From contig NZ_JAKCFB010000011.1 of the NCBI RefSeq assembly GCF_024198235.1, forward strand, positions 178,028 to 242,027: a stretch of DNA of 64,000 bases, given 5' to 3'. Each line of letters begins with the position of its first letter. Position 1 is the first letter of the stretch. This DNA comes from Myxococcus dinghuensis. Its GTDB lineage: Bacteria > Myxococcota > Myxococcia > Myxococcales > Myxococcaceae. Below are positions 26,651-35,154 of this stretch, one piece after another. A program made the translations under genes and the position numbers. Below the pieces are notes generated by a model. It made no database searches and had not been told where the DNA came from. It saw only the letters and a program-made list of their open reading frames with translations.

Positions 26651-28575
26651 GCGCGCGACGCCCCCGAGCCCCCATCTGCGGGCTGTGGCTGGCCCTGCTG
26701 CTTCCCTGGGTGACGGCGTGTGACGACATCGACCTGGGAAAGCTGGTGTTGCCCCTCTCGCCCCTCATGCGCATGGAGCCCGAGCCCGCGGGGAGCCACT
26801 GCCCCCTGGGCGGCACGGTCGTCCGCGTCGGCCTGGACCTGGACGGCGACGAGGTGCTCTCCGACGCGGAGGTGACGGAGACGCGGTACACCTGCCTCAC
26901 GCCCACGCCGGAGGTGCTGGTGCGGGTCGAGACCGTCCCCCCGAGCGAGCGCTGCGCCAAGGGCGGACAGGTGTCTCGCGCGGGGCGCGACCTGAATGGC
27001 GATGGCGTCCTGGACGACGCGGAGATCTCCCGCGAGGTCTACACGTGCGCGCCGGAGGGGTCGCGGACCGTCCTCACCCGGGTTCGCGAGGGACTTGCGC
27101 CGGGGGCGCCCTGTTCCCAATCCGCCACGCTGGTGGACGCCGGACTGGACCTGGACGAGGACGGGCAGCTGTCCGACTTCGAGCTGCGCACCACGCTCGT
27201 CGTGTGCTTCGGCCCCATGAGCCACGTCGTGCTGGAGCTGCACCCGGAGGGGACGGCCCGGGCCTGTCCGGCGGGCGGCACCCGTGTCATCGCCGCGCTC
27301 GACCTGAACGGCAACGGACGCGCCGACCTCATCGAGCCGCAGGCGTACGACTTCGTCTGCGACGAGCACCACACGTTCGACGGGAGCTACTACGCCCACG
27401 ACGCCGTGGACCTCGCCGCGCTCCAGGGCGTCTCGCGCATCCGCGGTTCGCTCGTCGTCGAGCACCCTCGCGCCTCGCTCGTCGAGCTGTCCCTGCCCGC
27501 GCTGGAGGGAATCGACGGTGACCTCTCCGTCAGGAACAGCACCACCCTGGAGCGGGTGGACCTGCCTCGCCTCCGCGGCGTGGGCGGGGACGTGAACATC
27601 GAGGTCAACGGCGTGCTGACCCAGGTGGCGCTCGGGCTCCCCCAGCGCCTGCCCGTCTTCGTGGGTGGCAGCCTGAACCTCAACAACAACGCGGCGCTGC
27701 CGGACCTGGAGGGCTTCACCTACCTCGTGCCCCGCAAGAGCGTCGTCGTCAGCAACAACCGGGCGCTCACGCATGCCGAGGGGCGCTCGGGCCTCATGCA
27801 CGTCGAGCAGTTGGCCGGCCAGCTCTCCGTCCACTCCAATCCCCTGTTGGAGCGCCTGCCGCTCCCCAACCTCGCTCGCGTGGGCAGCAACGTCACGCTC
27901 GAGTACAACGCCGCCATGCGCCGGCCGGTGGGGACACGGCTCGCGAACGTGGGCGGCAGCCTCCTCATCCAGCGCAACGGCTCGCTGGAGTCGCTCGGAG
28001 GGCTGGACGAGCTCGCGAATGTCGACGGTGAGCTCGTCATCCACTCCAACGACGTGTTGCCCCACACGATGGGCTTGAAGGCCCTGCGTCGCGTGGGGAC
28101 CCTGCGGGTGACCAGCAACCCGCTCCTCACCGACCTCGGGGACATGGACGCGCTCCAGGTCGTCGACCGGGCGGTCATCTTCGAGGACAACCCCGCGCTG
28201 CGCACCCTCCGTGGCCTTCGCCGGCTCACCGACCTCGACACGCTGAGCATCGGGGCGAACCCGATGCTGGTCTCGCTGTCCGGCCTGTCGAACCTGGTCC
28301 GGACGGGCACGCTGACCGTCTCCAGCAACGACTCCCTCGCCGCGCTCTCCGACCTGGCGGCCCTGCGAGAACTGGGCAGCCTCTCCGTGGAGCGGAACGC
28401 GAACCTGCTGCGGCTGGAGCTGCCCGCCCTCGTGACGGTGAACAAGGACCTCTCCATCCGCGCCAATGCCCGGCTCCCCGCGTGCCAGGTCAGGACGTTC
28501 GCGGAGCACGTCTTCACGGGCCCGCCCGACGGCCTCTTCCTCGAAGGCAACGACGACACGGCGCCCTGCCCATGA
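26647..28575 (+). CDS. DUF7151/L-domain lipoprotein, paralogue 2 of 3
   Basis: 642 aa from a GTG overlapping the previous stop (GTGA). The lipoprotein signal ends LLPWVTAC. Four DUF7151-like repeats lie at about 40-235; the fourth has a degenerate calcium loop (DLNGNGRADL). The linker YYAHDAVDLAALQGVSRIRG is followed by L-domain-like repeats to the C-terminal EGNDDTAPC motif. Domain order equals paralogue 1 but the repeats are well diverged, so the duplication is not recent. Overlap with the preceding gene implies coupled synthesis. Confidence 0.82.
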   Translation: MSARRPRAPICGLWLALLLPWVTACDDIDLGKLVLPLSPLMRMEPEPAGSHCPLGGTVVRVGLDLDGDEVLSDAEVTETRYTCLTPTPEVLVRVETVPPSERCAKGGQVSRAGRDLNGDGVLDDAEISREVYTCAPEGSRTVLTRVREGLAPGAPCSQSATLVDAGLDLDEDGQLSDFELRTTLVVCFGPMSHVVLELHPEGTARACPAGGTRVIAALDLNGNGRADLIEPQAYDFVCDEHHTFDGSYYAHDAVDLAALQGVSRIRGSLVVEHPRASLVELSLPALEGIDGDLSVRNSTTLERVDLPRLRGVGGDVNIEVNGVLTQVALGLPQRLPVFVGGSLNLNNNAALPDLEGFTYLVPRKSVVVSNNRALTHAEGRSGLMHVEQLAGQLSVHSNPLLERLPLPNLARVGSNVTLEYNAAMRRPVGTRLANVGGSLLIQRNGSLESLGGLDELANVDGELVIHSNDVLPHTMGLKALRRVGTLRVTSNPLLTDLGDMDALQVVDRAVIFEDNPALRTLRGLRRLTDLDTLSIGANPMLVSLSGLSNLVRTGTLTVSSNDSLAALSDLAALRELGSLSVERNANLLRLELPALVTVNKDLSIRANARLPACQVRTFAEHVFTGPPDGLFLEGNDDTAPCP

Positions 28576-28622
28576 GGCCAGGGGCCTCTTCGTCACGAGG
28601 CGAATCGAACAGGAGTCACGTC

Positions 28623-30668
28623 ATGCGATGGACCTGGGGGGCGATGCTGACGGTGGTGACGCTGATGGGCTGTGACGCCATCACGCTGCGAGATATCGGC
28701 CCCAAGACCGTCAGCCGCACGACGGAGGTGCCGGCGGGGGAGACCTGCGCGCTCGGCGGCAGCAAGGTGGAGTCGGGCCCGGACTGGAACAGGGACGGCG
28801 TGCTCGGCGACGCGGAGGTGGCCACGACCGAGGTCCTGTGCAACCCGACCTCCGCGCCCATCCTGACGCGCAGGCTGTCCGAGCCCCGGGGCGAGCACTG
28901 CGAACTGGGCGGGACCCGGGTCCAGTCCGGCCCCGACACCAACGCGAACGACCTCCTGGACGACGCGGAGGTGGTGACCACCGAGTTCGTCTGCGCGGCC
29001 CCTCCTCCAGCGGTGCTCGTGACCACCGAGCAGCTCGCGCCGGGGGAGACCTGTCCCCAGGGTGGGCAGACCATCCGCGCGGGGACGGACATGGACGGCG
29101 ACGGCGTCCTTTCGTCGGGCGAGGTCGGCCGCGAGCTCACCGCCTGCATGGAGAAGGCGCCCTTCCTCGTGAGGGCCTACTCCACCGGCTTGGACTCCCA
29201 TGGCTTCTGCCCTGGGGGGTCGCAGACACTCGTCCAGGCGGGCATCGACCTCGACGAGGACCACGCGCTCGACCCGGGCGAGGTGCGCTCGTCCCAGTTC
29301 CTCTGCGGGCCGGCATCGAAGATCCGCTTCAGTTGGAAGGTGACGCCCTCCAGCGAGTACTGCACCAACGAAGGCTTCGCCGTCGACGCCTGGGTGGATG
29401 AGGACGGCGATGGAGAGATGAGCCTGGGAGAGGTCCAGACCGCCCTGCACGTCTGCCGTGGCTCGACGCTCCTCGACGGCTTCTACAGGGTGAGGACCTC
29501 GGCGGACCTCGCCGCCCTCCAGGCCGTCACCCACATCCGCGGCTCCCTCATCATCAACCATTCGGACCTCCAGACGCTGGAGCTGCCGGGGCTGTGGTCC
29601 ATCGACGGCACCCTGAGCATCGTGGGCAATTACAACCTCGTCTCGCTCTCGCTCCCCGCCCTGCGCTTCGTGGGGGACGACGTGGAGTTCATCGGCAACA
29701 CCGTGATGACGCAGGTGAGGCTGGGCTCCATCGGGCCGACGCCGGCCCACTCCATCTGGGTGGGTGACCAGGTGAAGTTGAGCGGAAACACCACGCTGTC
29801 GACGCTGCCCCACATCACCGGGTTGGCCCCCCAGGGGAGCTTCATCCTCACGGAGAACTCCTCGCTCGTGGCGCCGATCGCCTTCCCCTACGTCGAGTCC
29901 CTGAAGGGCGAGCTGGTCGTCCGGGACAACCCCGCGCTCGCCACCCTGCCCTTCATGAACCTGCGGACCGTCGGGGGCTCGGTGACGATTCGCGACAACG
30001 CCGCGCTCGGTGGCCTGTACGGGCTGCGCTCGCTGACCTCCGTCGACGGCGACCTCCAAGTCATCGGCAACGCCCTCAGGGACGAGTTCCTCGGCCTGGA
30101 GTCCCTGAAGCATGTCGGGGGAGACTTCTGGGTGATGGAGAACACGGACCTGACGTCGCTCGCGCTGCCCGCGCTGGAAGACGTCCGCGACCTGCTCGTC
30201 GACGACAACCCGCTGCTCGAATCCGCGGGCCCCTTCCCGCGGCTGTCCAGCGTGCGCCGGGAGCTGCGCCTCGCGAGGAACGCGAAGCTGGCGAAGGTGA
30301 CGCAGGCGCCGCGCCTCTCCGCGGCGGGCGTGGTGACCCTCTCCCAGAACCCGCTCCTCACCGACCTGTCCGCGTTCGAGAACGTGACCTGGGCGTCCGC
30401 CGTGGAGGTCGCGCAGAACGACGCCCTGACCAGCCTCGCCGGGTTCAAGCGCCTGCGCGAAGCAACCCTGCTCACGGTGGCCCATCACCCGCGGCTCCAG
30501 ACGCTCGACATGGGCGAGCGGCTCCAGGTCTCCGGCGCCTTCTACGTCCACCACAACCCCCAGCTCGCCGCTTGCGCGGTGACGGCGCTCGCCGACGCGG
30601 CCTTCACGGGCGACCCGGACTCGCGCATCACCGAAGGCAACGACGAGACGGCCGTCTGCTCGCCCTAG
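28623..30668 (+). CDS. DUF7151/L-domain lipoprotein, paralogue 3 of 3
   Basis: 681 aa from the ATG at 28623 (AGGAG ribosome site); frames upstream overlap paralogue 2 and lack a signal peptide. The lipoprotein signal ends TLMGC. It has five DUF7151-like repeats, one more than its neighbours, at about 25-275 (the fifth is VTPSSEYCTNEG... with a DEDGDGEMSLGEV loop). The linker FYRVRTSADLAALQ and the L-domain repeats then run to the EGNDETAVC ending. A 47-bp gap separates it from paralogue 2, and a GC hairpin follows its stop. Confidence 0.82.
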   Translation: MRWTWGAMLTVVTLMGCDAITLRDIGPKTVSRTTEVPAGETCALGGSKVESGPDWNRDGVLGDAEVATTEVLCNPTSAPILTRRLSEPRGEHCELGGTRVQSGPDTNANDLLDDAEVVTTEFVCAAPPPAVLVTTEQLAPGETCPQGGQTIRAGTDMDGDGVLSSGEVGRELTACMEKAPFLVRAYSTGLDSHGFCPGGSQTLVQAGIDLDEDHALDPGEVRSSQFLCGPASKIRFSWKVTPSSEYCTNEGFAVDAWVDEDGDGEMSLGEVQTALHVCRGSTLLDGFYRVRTSADLAALQAVTHIRGSLIINHSDLQTLELPGLWSIDGTLSIVGNYNLVSLSLPALRFVGDDVEFIGNTVMTQVRLGSIGPTPAHSIWVGDQVKLSGNTTLSTLPHITGLAPQGSFILTENSSLVAPIAFPYVESLKGELVVRDNPALATLPFMNLRTVGGSVTIRDNAALGGLYGLRSLTSVDGDLQVIGNALRDEFLGLESLKHVGGDFWVMENTDLTSLALPALEDVRDLLVDDNPLLESAGPFPRLSSVRRELRLARNAKLAKVTQAPRLSAAGVVTLSQNPLLTDLSAFENVTWASAVEVAQNDALTSLAGFKRLREATLLTVAHHPRLQTLDMGERLQVSGAFYVHHNPQLAACAVTALADAAFTGDPDSRITEGNDETAVCSP

Positions 30669-30694
30669 CGGCCTGGCCCCCTGGTCTCCGGCCC

Positions 30695-30726
30695 GTCCCG
30701 CGGGCGGCGGCCTCCCCGCCCGGGAC
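30695..30726 (+). terminator. Hairpin ending the sigma/caspase/lipoprotein operon
   Basis: GTCCCG (30695-30700), a 2-nt bulge, GGCGG, a loop, CCGCC and CGGGAC (30721-30726) form an 11-bp GC stem about 27 nt after the last lipoprotein stop. There is no T-tract. It separates the lipoprotein operon from the response-regulator gene, whose own ribosome site (AAAGGGGAG) follows. Confidence 0.4.
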
Positions 30727-30771
30727 ACAGGAGCCGCGCGGGTGCGTTCTCTCCAAAGGGGAGCGTACCGC

Positions 30772-32433
30772 ATGGCCAAGCCCGTCATCCTCGCGGTGGA
30801 CGACGACACGGAAGTGCTTCGCGCGGTGGAGCGAGACCTGCGGCGCAAGTACGGCCGGGACTACCGGGTGCTGAGCGCCGACCGGGGCGAAGCCGCCCTG
30901 GAGACGGTGCGCCAGTTGCGGCTGCGCGGCGACCCGGTGGCCCTCTTCCTCGTGGACCAGCGCATGCCCGGCATGTCGGGCGTGGAGTTCCTCGAGAAGG
31001 CCCGGGACCTCTACGACGAGGCCCGCCGCGTGCTGCTCACCGCGTACGCGGACACGCAGGCCGCCATCCACGCCATCAACGAGGTGCGGCTGGACCACTA
31101 CCTGCTCAAGCCGTGGGAGCCGCCGGAGGAGCGGCTCTACCCCGTGCTGTCGGACCTGCTCGACGAGTGGTGGGCCCACCATCCCCCCTCCTTCGAGGGC
31201 ATCCGCGTGCTGGGCAACCGCTGGTCTCCCCGCTCGCACTCGCTGCGGGACTTCCTGGGCAGCAACCAGGTGCCCTACCAGTGGCTCGACGTGGAGGGCA
31301 GCGACGAGGGCCAGCTGCTGCTCACGCAGGCGGGGGGCGCGGCGGTGGCGAAGCTGCCCCTGGTCCTCTTCCCGGACGGGACCCGGTTGATGGCGCCGGA
31401 CAACGTGGACGTGGCCGAGCGCATCGGCCTGAAGGTCCGCGCCACCAAGCCCTTCTACGACCTGGTCATCATCGGCGGAGGCCCGGCGGGGCTGGCCGCC
31501 GCGGTGTACGGCGCGTCCGAGGGGCTGAGCACCGTCATGGTGGAGCGCAGCGCGCCAGGAGGACAGGCGGGCACCAGCTCCCGCATCGAGAACTACCTGG
31601 GCTTCCCCGCGGGGCTGAGCGGCGCGGACCTGGCGCGCAGGGCTGTGGCGCAGGCGGCGCGCTTCGGCGTCGAAATCCTCACGCCCCAGGAGGTGAGCGC
31701 CGTCCGGGTGGCGGACCCCTACCGCATCGTGAAGCTGGGCGACGGCACGGAGCTGAGCTGTCACGCCCTCCTGGTGGCCACCGGCGTGCAGTGGCGCAGG
31801 CTGCCCACGCCCGGCATGGAGGCCCTGTCCGGGGCGGGCGTCTACTACGGCGCGGCGCGCACGGAGGCCGTGTCCTGCAAGAACGAGGAGGTCTTCATCA
31901 TCGGCGGCGCCAACTCCGCGGGCCAGGCCGCGCTCTACTTCGCCCAGTTCGCGAAGCGGGTGACGCTGGTCGTGCGCGGGGACTCGCTGGAGCGCGGCAT
32001 GTCCCATTACCTGGTGGAGCAGGTGCACAGCACACCCAACGTGACGGTGCTGCTCCACACGGAGGTGATGCGCGCGGAGGGCGCCGGCCACCTGGAGCGC
32101 GTGACGCTGCGCACCCAGGGCGAGGCCGAGCGCACGCTGCCCGCCAGCGCCCTGTTCATCATGATCGGGGCGGTGCCTCGCACGGAGTGGCTGGACGGCG
32201 TGGTGGCACGGGATGACCGGGGCTATGTCCTCACCGGGCCGGACCTGACGTCGGGCGGGCAGCGGCCCCGGGGGTGGAAGCCGGACCGGGAGCCCTTCCT
32301 CCTGGAGACGAACGTGCCGGGCATCTTCGCCGCGGGCGACGTGCGGCACGCCTCCATCAAGCGCGTGGCGTCGGGAGTGGGCGAGGGCTCCATCGCCATC
32401 TCCTTCATCCATCAATACCTGAGCGAGGTGTGA
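30772..32433 (+). CDS. Response regulator fused to glutaredoxin-like and thioredoxin-reductase-like domains
   Basis: 553 aa from the ATG at 30772. The receiver domain (1-125) has Asp10/11/12, phosphoacceptor Asp62, Thr90 and Lys113. A glutaredoxin-like region (about 142-225) has SPRS where the CPYC active site is expected. The rest is a thioredoxin-reductase fold with FAD motif GGGPAG (235-240), the NADPH motif GGANSAGQAA (378-387) and AAGDVRH near the end. The usual CxxC between the two nucleotide motifs is missing (only Cys369). The domain order is familiar from fused regulator/TrxR proteins, but here both redox centres are lost, so a flavin-based sensor or NADPH oxidase role is likelier than disulfide reduction. 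The kinase gene follows 1 bp later. Confidence 0.85.
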   Translation: MAKPVILAVDDDTEVLRAVERDLRRKYGRDYRVLSADRGEAALETVRQLRLRGDPVALFLVDQRMPGMSGVEFLEKARDLYDEARRVLLTAYADTQAAIHAINEVRLDHYLLKPWEPPEERLYPVLSDLLDEWWAHHPPSFEGIRVLGNRWSPRSHSLRDFLGSNQVPYQWLDVEGSDEGQLLLTQAGGAAVAKLPLVLFPDGTRLMAPDNVDVAERIGLKVRATKPFYDLVIIGGGPAGLAAAVYGASEGLSTVMVERSAPGGQAGTSSRIENYLGFPAGLSGADLARRAVAQAARFGVEILTPQEVSAVRVADPYRIVKLGDGTELSCHALLVATGVQWRRLPTPGMEALSGAGVYYGAARTEAVSCKNEEVFIIGGANSAGQAALYFAQFAKRVTLVVRGDSLERGMSHYLVEQVHSTPNVTVLLHTEVMRAEGAGHLERVTLRTQGEAERTLPASALFIMIGAVPRTEWLDGVVARDDRGYVLTGPDLTSGGQRPRGWKPDREPFLLETNVPGIFAAGDVRHASIKRVASGVGEGSIAISFIHQYLSEV

Positions 32434-32434
32434 C

Positions 32435-33472
32435 GTGTCCGCGGATGGCAAGGACCCGAAGGAGCGACTCCAGTGCGTGCAGGGCACCCTGCTGCGCCAG
32501 GAGAAGCTCGCGGCGCTGGGCCGACACGCGGCGGGCCTGGCCCACGAGATGAACAACCCGGCCTCCGCCGGACGCCGCGCCAGCGAGCAGCTGGCCCAGG
32601 CCATGGACGCGGCGGAGGACCTGTCGCTGGCGCTGGACCGCCACACCCCCACGGTGGAGCAGCGCCAACTGCTGTTCCGCGTCTGCCGCCAGAGCCAGGG
32701 CCGCGGCGCCACGCGGGACATGGACCCGCTCACCCGCGGAGACGCCGAGGACGCGCTCGCCAACTGGCTGGACGCGCACGGCCTGGGCAACGCCTGGGAC
32801 GTGGCCCCCACGCTCTTGGACGCCGCCATCGGCACCGAGCAGCTGGAGCCCATCGCCCAGGCCTTCGACGCGCAATCCCTGCCGGACGCGCTCGCGTGGC
32901 TGGAGGCGCTGGTGCGCACGCGCGCGCTGCTGGCGGAGGTGCGGCAGAGCACCACGCGGCTGGCCGAGCTGGCCGGCGCGGTGAAGTCGTACACGCACGC
33001 GGGCAAGGAGCACCTGGAGCCGGTGGACGTGCACGAGGGCCTGGAGAACACGCTGCTGCTCCTCAACTACAAGCTCAAGCACGGCGTGGAGGTGAAGCGC
33101 GAGTACGACCGGAGCCTGCCGCGCATCCAGGCGCTGCCCGGCGGCCTCAACCACGTGTGGACCAACCTCATCGACAACGCCATCGACGCCATGGCGGGCA
33201 AGGGCCACCTCACCGTGCGCACCGCGAGGGACGGCGCGTCGCTGCTCGTGGAGATGGTGGATGACGGGCCGGGCATCCCCCCGGAGCTGCTGCCGCGCAT
33301 CTGGGAGCCCTTCTTCACCACCAAGCCCATGGGCCACGGCACCGGCCTGGGCCTGGACATCACCCACCGCATCGTCGTGGACATGCACCACGGCGACGTG
33401 CGCGTGGAGTCGCGCCCCGGCCGCACGGCGTTCCAGGTGCGGCTGCCCCTGGACGCGCCCACGGCGGCCTGA
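32435..33472 (+). CDS. Soluble histidine kinase paired with the redox-domain regulator
   Basis: 345 aa from a GTG 1 bp after the regulator's stop. It starts almost at the H-box: EKLAALGRHAAGLAHEMNNPAS with His37. A helical insert of about 130 residues then precedes the ATPase domain (N-box HVWTNLIDNAIDAM, G1 DDGPGIP, F-box PFFTTK, G2 GTGLGLDI). It has no sensor or membrane segment, so input must come from a partner, most simply the adjacent regulator. Tight linkage makes that regulator its probable target. It converges with the next gene, 4 bp apart. Confidence 0.88.
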   Translation: MSADGKDPKERLQCVQGTLLRQEKLAALGRHAAGLAHEMNNPASAGRRASEQLAQAMDAAEDLSLALDRHTPTVEQRQLLFRVCRQSQGRGATRDMDPLTRGDAEDALANWLDAHGLGNAWDVAPTLLDAAIGTEQLEPIAQAFDAQSLPDALAWLEALVRTRALLAEVRQSTTRLAELAGAVKSYTHAGKEHLEPVDVHEGLENTLLLLNYKLKHGVEVKREYDRSLPRIQALPGGLNHVWTNLIDNAIDAMAGKGHLTVRTARDGASLLVEMVDDGPGIPPELLPRIWEPFFTTKPMGHGTGLGLDITHRIVVDMHHGDVRVESRPGRTAFQVRLPLDAPTAA

Positions 33473-33476
33473 CGGC

Positions 33477-34955
33477 TCACGCGCCGCGCAGCCCCTCCGG
33501 CTCCGCGCGGGCGCGGGCGACGCGGGCGCGGGGACGCGCGGCCTCCGGCACGAAGGCGTTCGCGCCCAGCTCGAAGGGCAGGCGCACCTGGAAGCAGGTG
33601 TCCCCCGGCTTCGAGGTGACGAGCAGCGCGCCCTGGTGCAGCGTGGACACCACGCGGTGGGTGATGCTGAGGCCCAGGCCCGTGCCCTCGCCCACGCCCT
33701 TGGTGGTGAAGAACGGGTCGAAGATGCGCGGCAGCACGTCCTCGGGGATGCCCGGGCCGTCGTCCCAGACCTCCACCACCACCTGGTCACAATCGCGCCG
33801 CGTGCGCAGCCGCAGCGTGCCGCCGCCGTTCTCGCGGATGGCGTCCGCCGCGTTCTCGATGAGGCTCGTCCACACCTGGTTCAGCTCCGTGCCGTACGCG
33901 GTGATGGGCGGCAGGCTCCGGTCGTAGTCCCGCTCCACGCGCACGCCGCGCAGCCGGTGGGCCAGCACCGCGAGCGTGCTCTCCAGCCCCTCGTGCACGT
34001 CCACCCGCTGCAGGGGCGCCTCGTCCAGGTACGTGTACGCGCGCGCGGAGTTCACCAGCGAGGCGATGCGCCCTCCCGCCTGCCCCACCTCCTCCAGCAG
34101 CATGGAGATGCCGCGCGTCGCGGCCACCCAGCGCAGCGTGCCCTTGAGGACCTCACCCGACAGCGCCTCCAGCTCCCGCTCCAGCCGCACGAGCGTCAAG
34201 CCGCTCTCCACCAGCTCCGGGGCCAGCACCCACGCGTCCTCCACGCCCCGCTGCTCCAGCCACCGCGCCATCGCGTCCTCCGCGTCCCCCCGGTCCAGCG
34301 GGGCGCTCGGCACCGGCTCCGGCGCGATGCCCGCCTCCAGCGCGCTCACCTTGGGCCCGGACATGGCGCGGCAATCGAGCGACAGCGCCAGCCCGGGCAG
34401 CTCGCGCAGCCGCTCCGCCAGCTCGCGCACGCCGCGCATCACCGCCGACACGGGGTTGTTCAGCTCGTGGGCCAGGCCCGCCGCCAGCGTGCCCAGCGAG
34501 GCCAGCTTCTCCTGCTGGAGCGCGATGGACTGGAGCATCTTGCTGCGCTCGGCCATCTTCCGGAGGATCTCCCGGTTGGCCGTGGGGCACTCCGCCAGCA
34601 TCTGCCAGAAGGCCCGCGTCGCCAGCTTCAGCAGCCGGCAGTGCGTCACCGCCCGGCTGCTCGCGAGCAGGTCCTGGCCCAACAGGAGCGGCACCTCACC
34701 GAGGAACTCGCCCGCCTGGAACACGGAGACGAGCGTCTCCACGCCGGCCACCGTCTTGGTGAGGCGCAGCTCGCCCTCCAGGATGATGAAGAAGGACGCC
34801 GGGTCACCCTCGTGCCCCAGCCACTCCCCGGGCTCCAGCTCCAGCAGGACGGACTCCTCACGGAGCCGTCCCGCCTCCTCCTCGTCCGCGCCGGCGAAGA
34901 GGGGAACGGCGCGCAGCTCCTCCAGGGAGACGTGGGATGTGGCATGCAACGCCAT
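33477..34955 (-). CDS. Cyclic-nucleotide-binding-domain histidine kinase
   Basis: 492 aa from the ATG at 34955. A cNMP-binding domain spans 15-130 (FIILEGELRLTKTV, GEFLGEVPLLLG; the phosphate-cassette Arg is in the SSRAVTHCRLL stretch). Then come the H-box GLAHELNNPVSA with His163, the same kind of helical insert as in the preceding kinase (RGDAEDAMARWLEQRGVEDAW), and a complete ATPase domain (NLxENAAD, DDGPGIPEDVLPRIFDPFFTTKG, GTGLGLSI). It is cytosolic. It would respond to cAMP, c-di-GMP or another effector. Some such domains have lost nucleotide binding, which cannot be decided here. Confidence 0.88.
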   Translation of the reverse strand: MALHATSHVSLEELRAVPLFAGADEEEAGRLREESVLLELEPGEWLGHEGDPASFFIILEGELRLTKTVAGVETLVSVFQAGEFLGEVPLLLGQDLLASSRAVTHCRLLKLATRAFWQMLAECPTANREILRKMAERSKMLQSIALQQEKLASLGTLAAGLAHELNNPVSAVMRGVRELAERLRELPGLALSLDCRAMSGPKVSALEAGIAPEPVPSAPLDRGDAEDAMARWLEQRGVEDAWVLAPELVESGLTLVRLERELEALSGEVLKGTLRWVAATRGISMLLEEVGQAGGRIASLVNSARAYTYLDEAPLQRVDVHEGLESTLAVLAHRLRGVRVERDYDRSLPPITAYGTELNQVWTSLIENAADAIRENGGGTLRLRTRRDCDQVVVEVWDDGPGIPEDVLPRIFDPFFTTKGVGEGTGLGLSITHRVVSTLHQGALLVTSKPGDTCFQVRLPFELGANAFVPEAARPRARVARARAEPEGLRGA

Positions 34956-35154
34956 GCGGGCGGCCCTTCCTGCCAGGGGGTTCCCACCAAAGTTGCGCCC
35001 CGACCTCGCGCCCCGCTCGCCCGTCGTGCTCCACCGTCCGCCGCCCGGCCGGCCGCACGACCCACCCGCCGCGAGCCTCCCCAATCCCCCCTCCCTCCGA
35101 GGCTGGCCAACGCGCGCCGCGCGGTCCTACAGTGCCGCCCTCCGTCGAGGTTCC

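Noticed and set aside
30772..32433. A normal thioredoxin reductase call.
   Set aside because: The redox-active CxxC is missing, so the enzyme name would be misleading.
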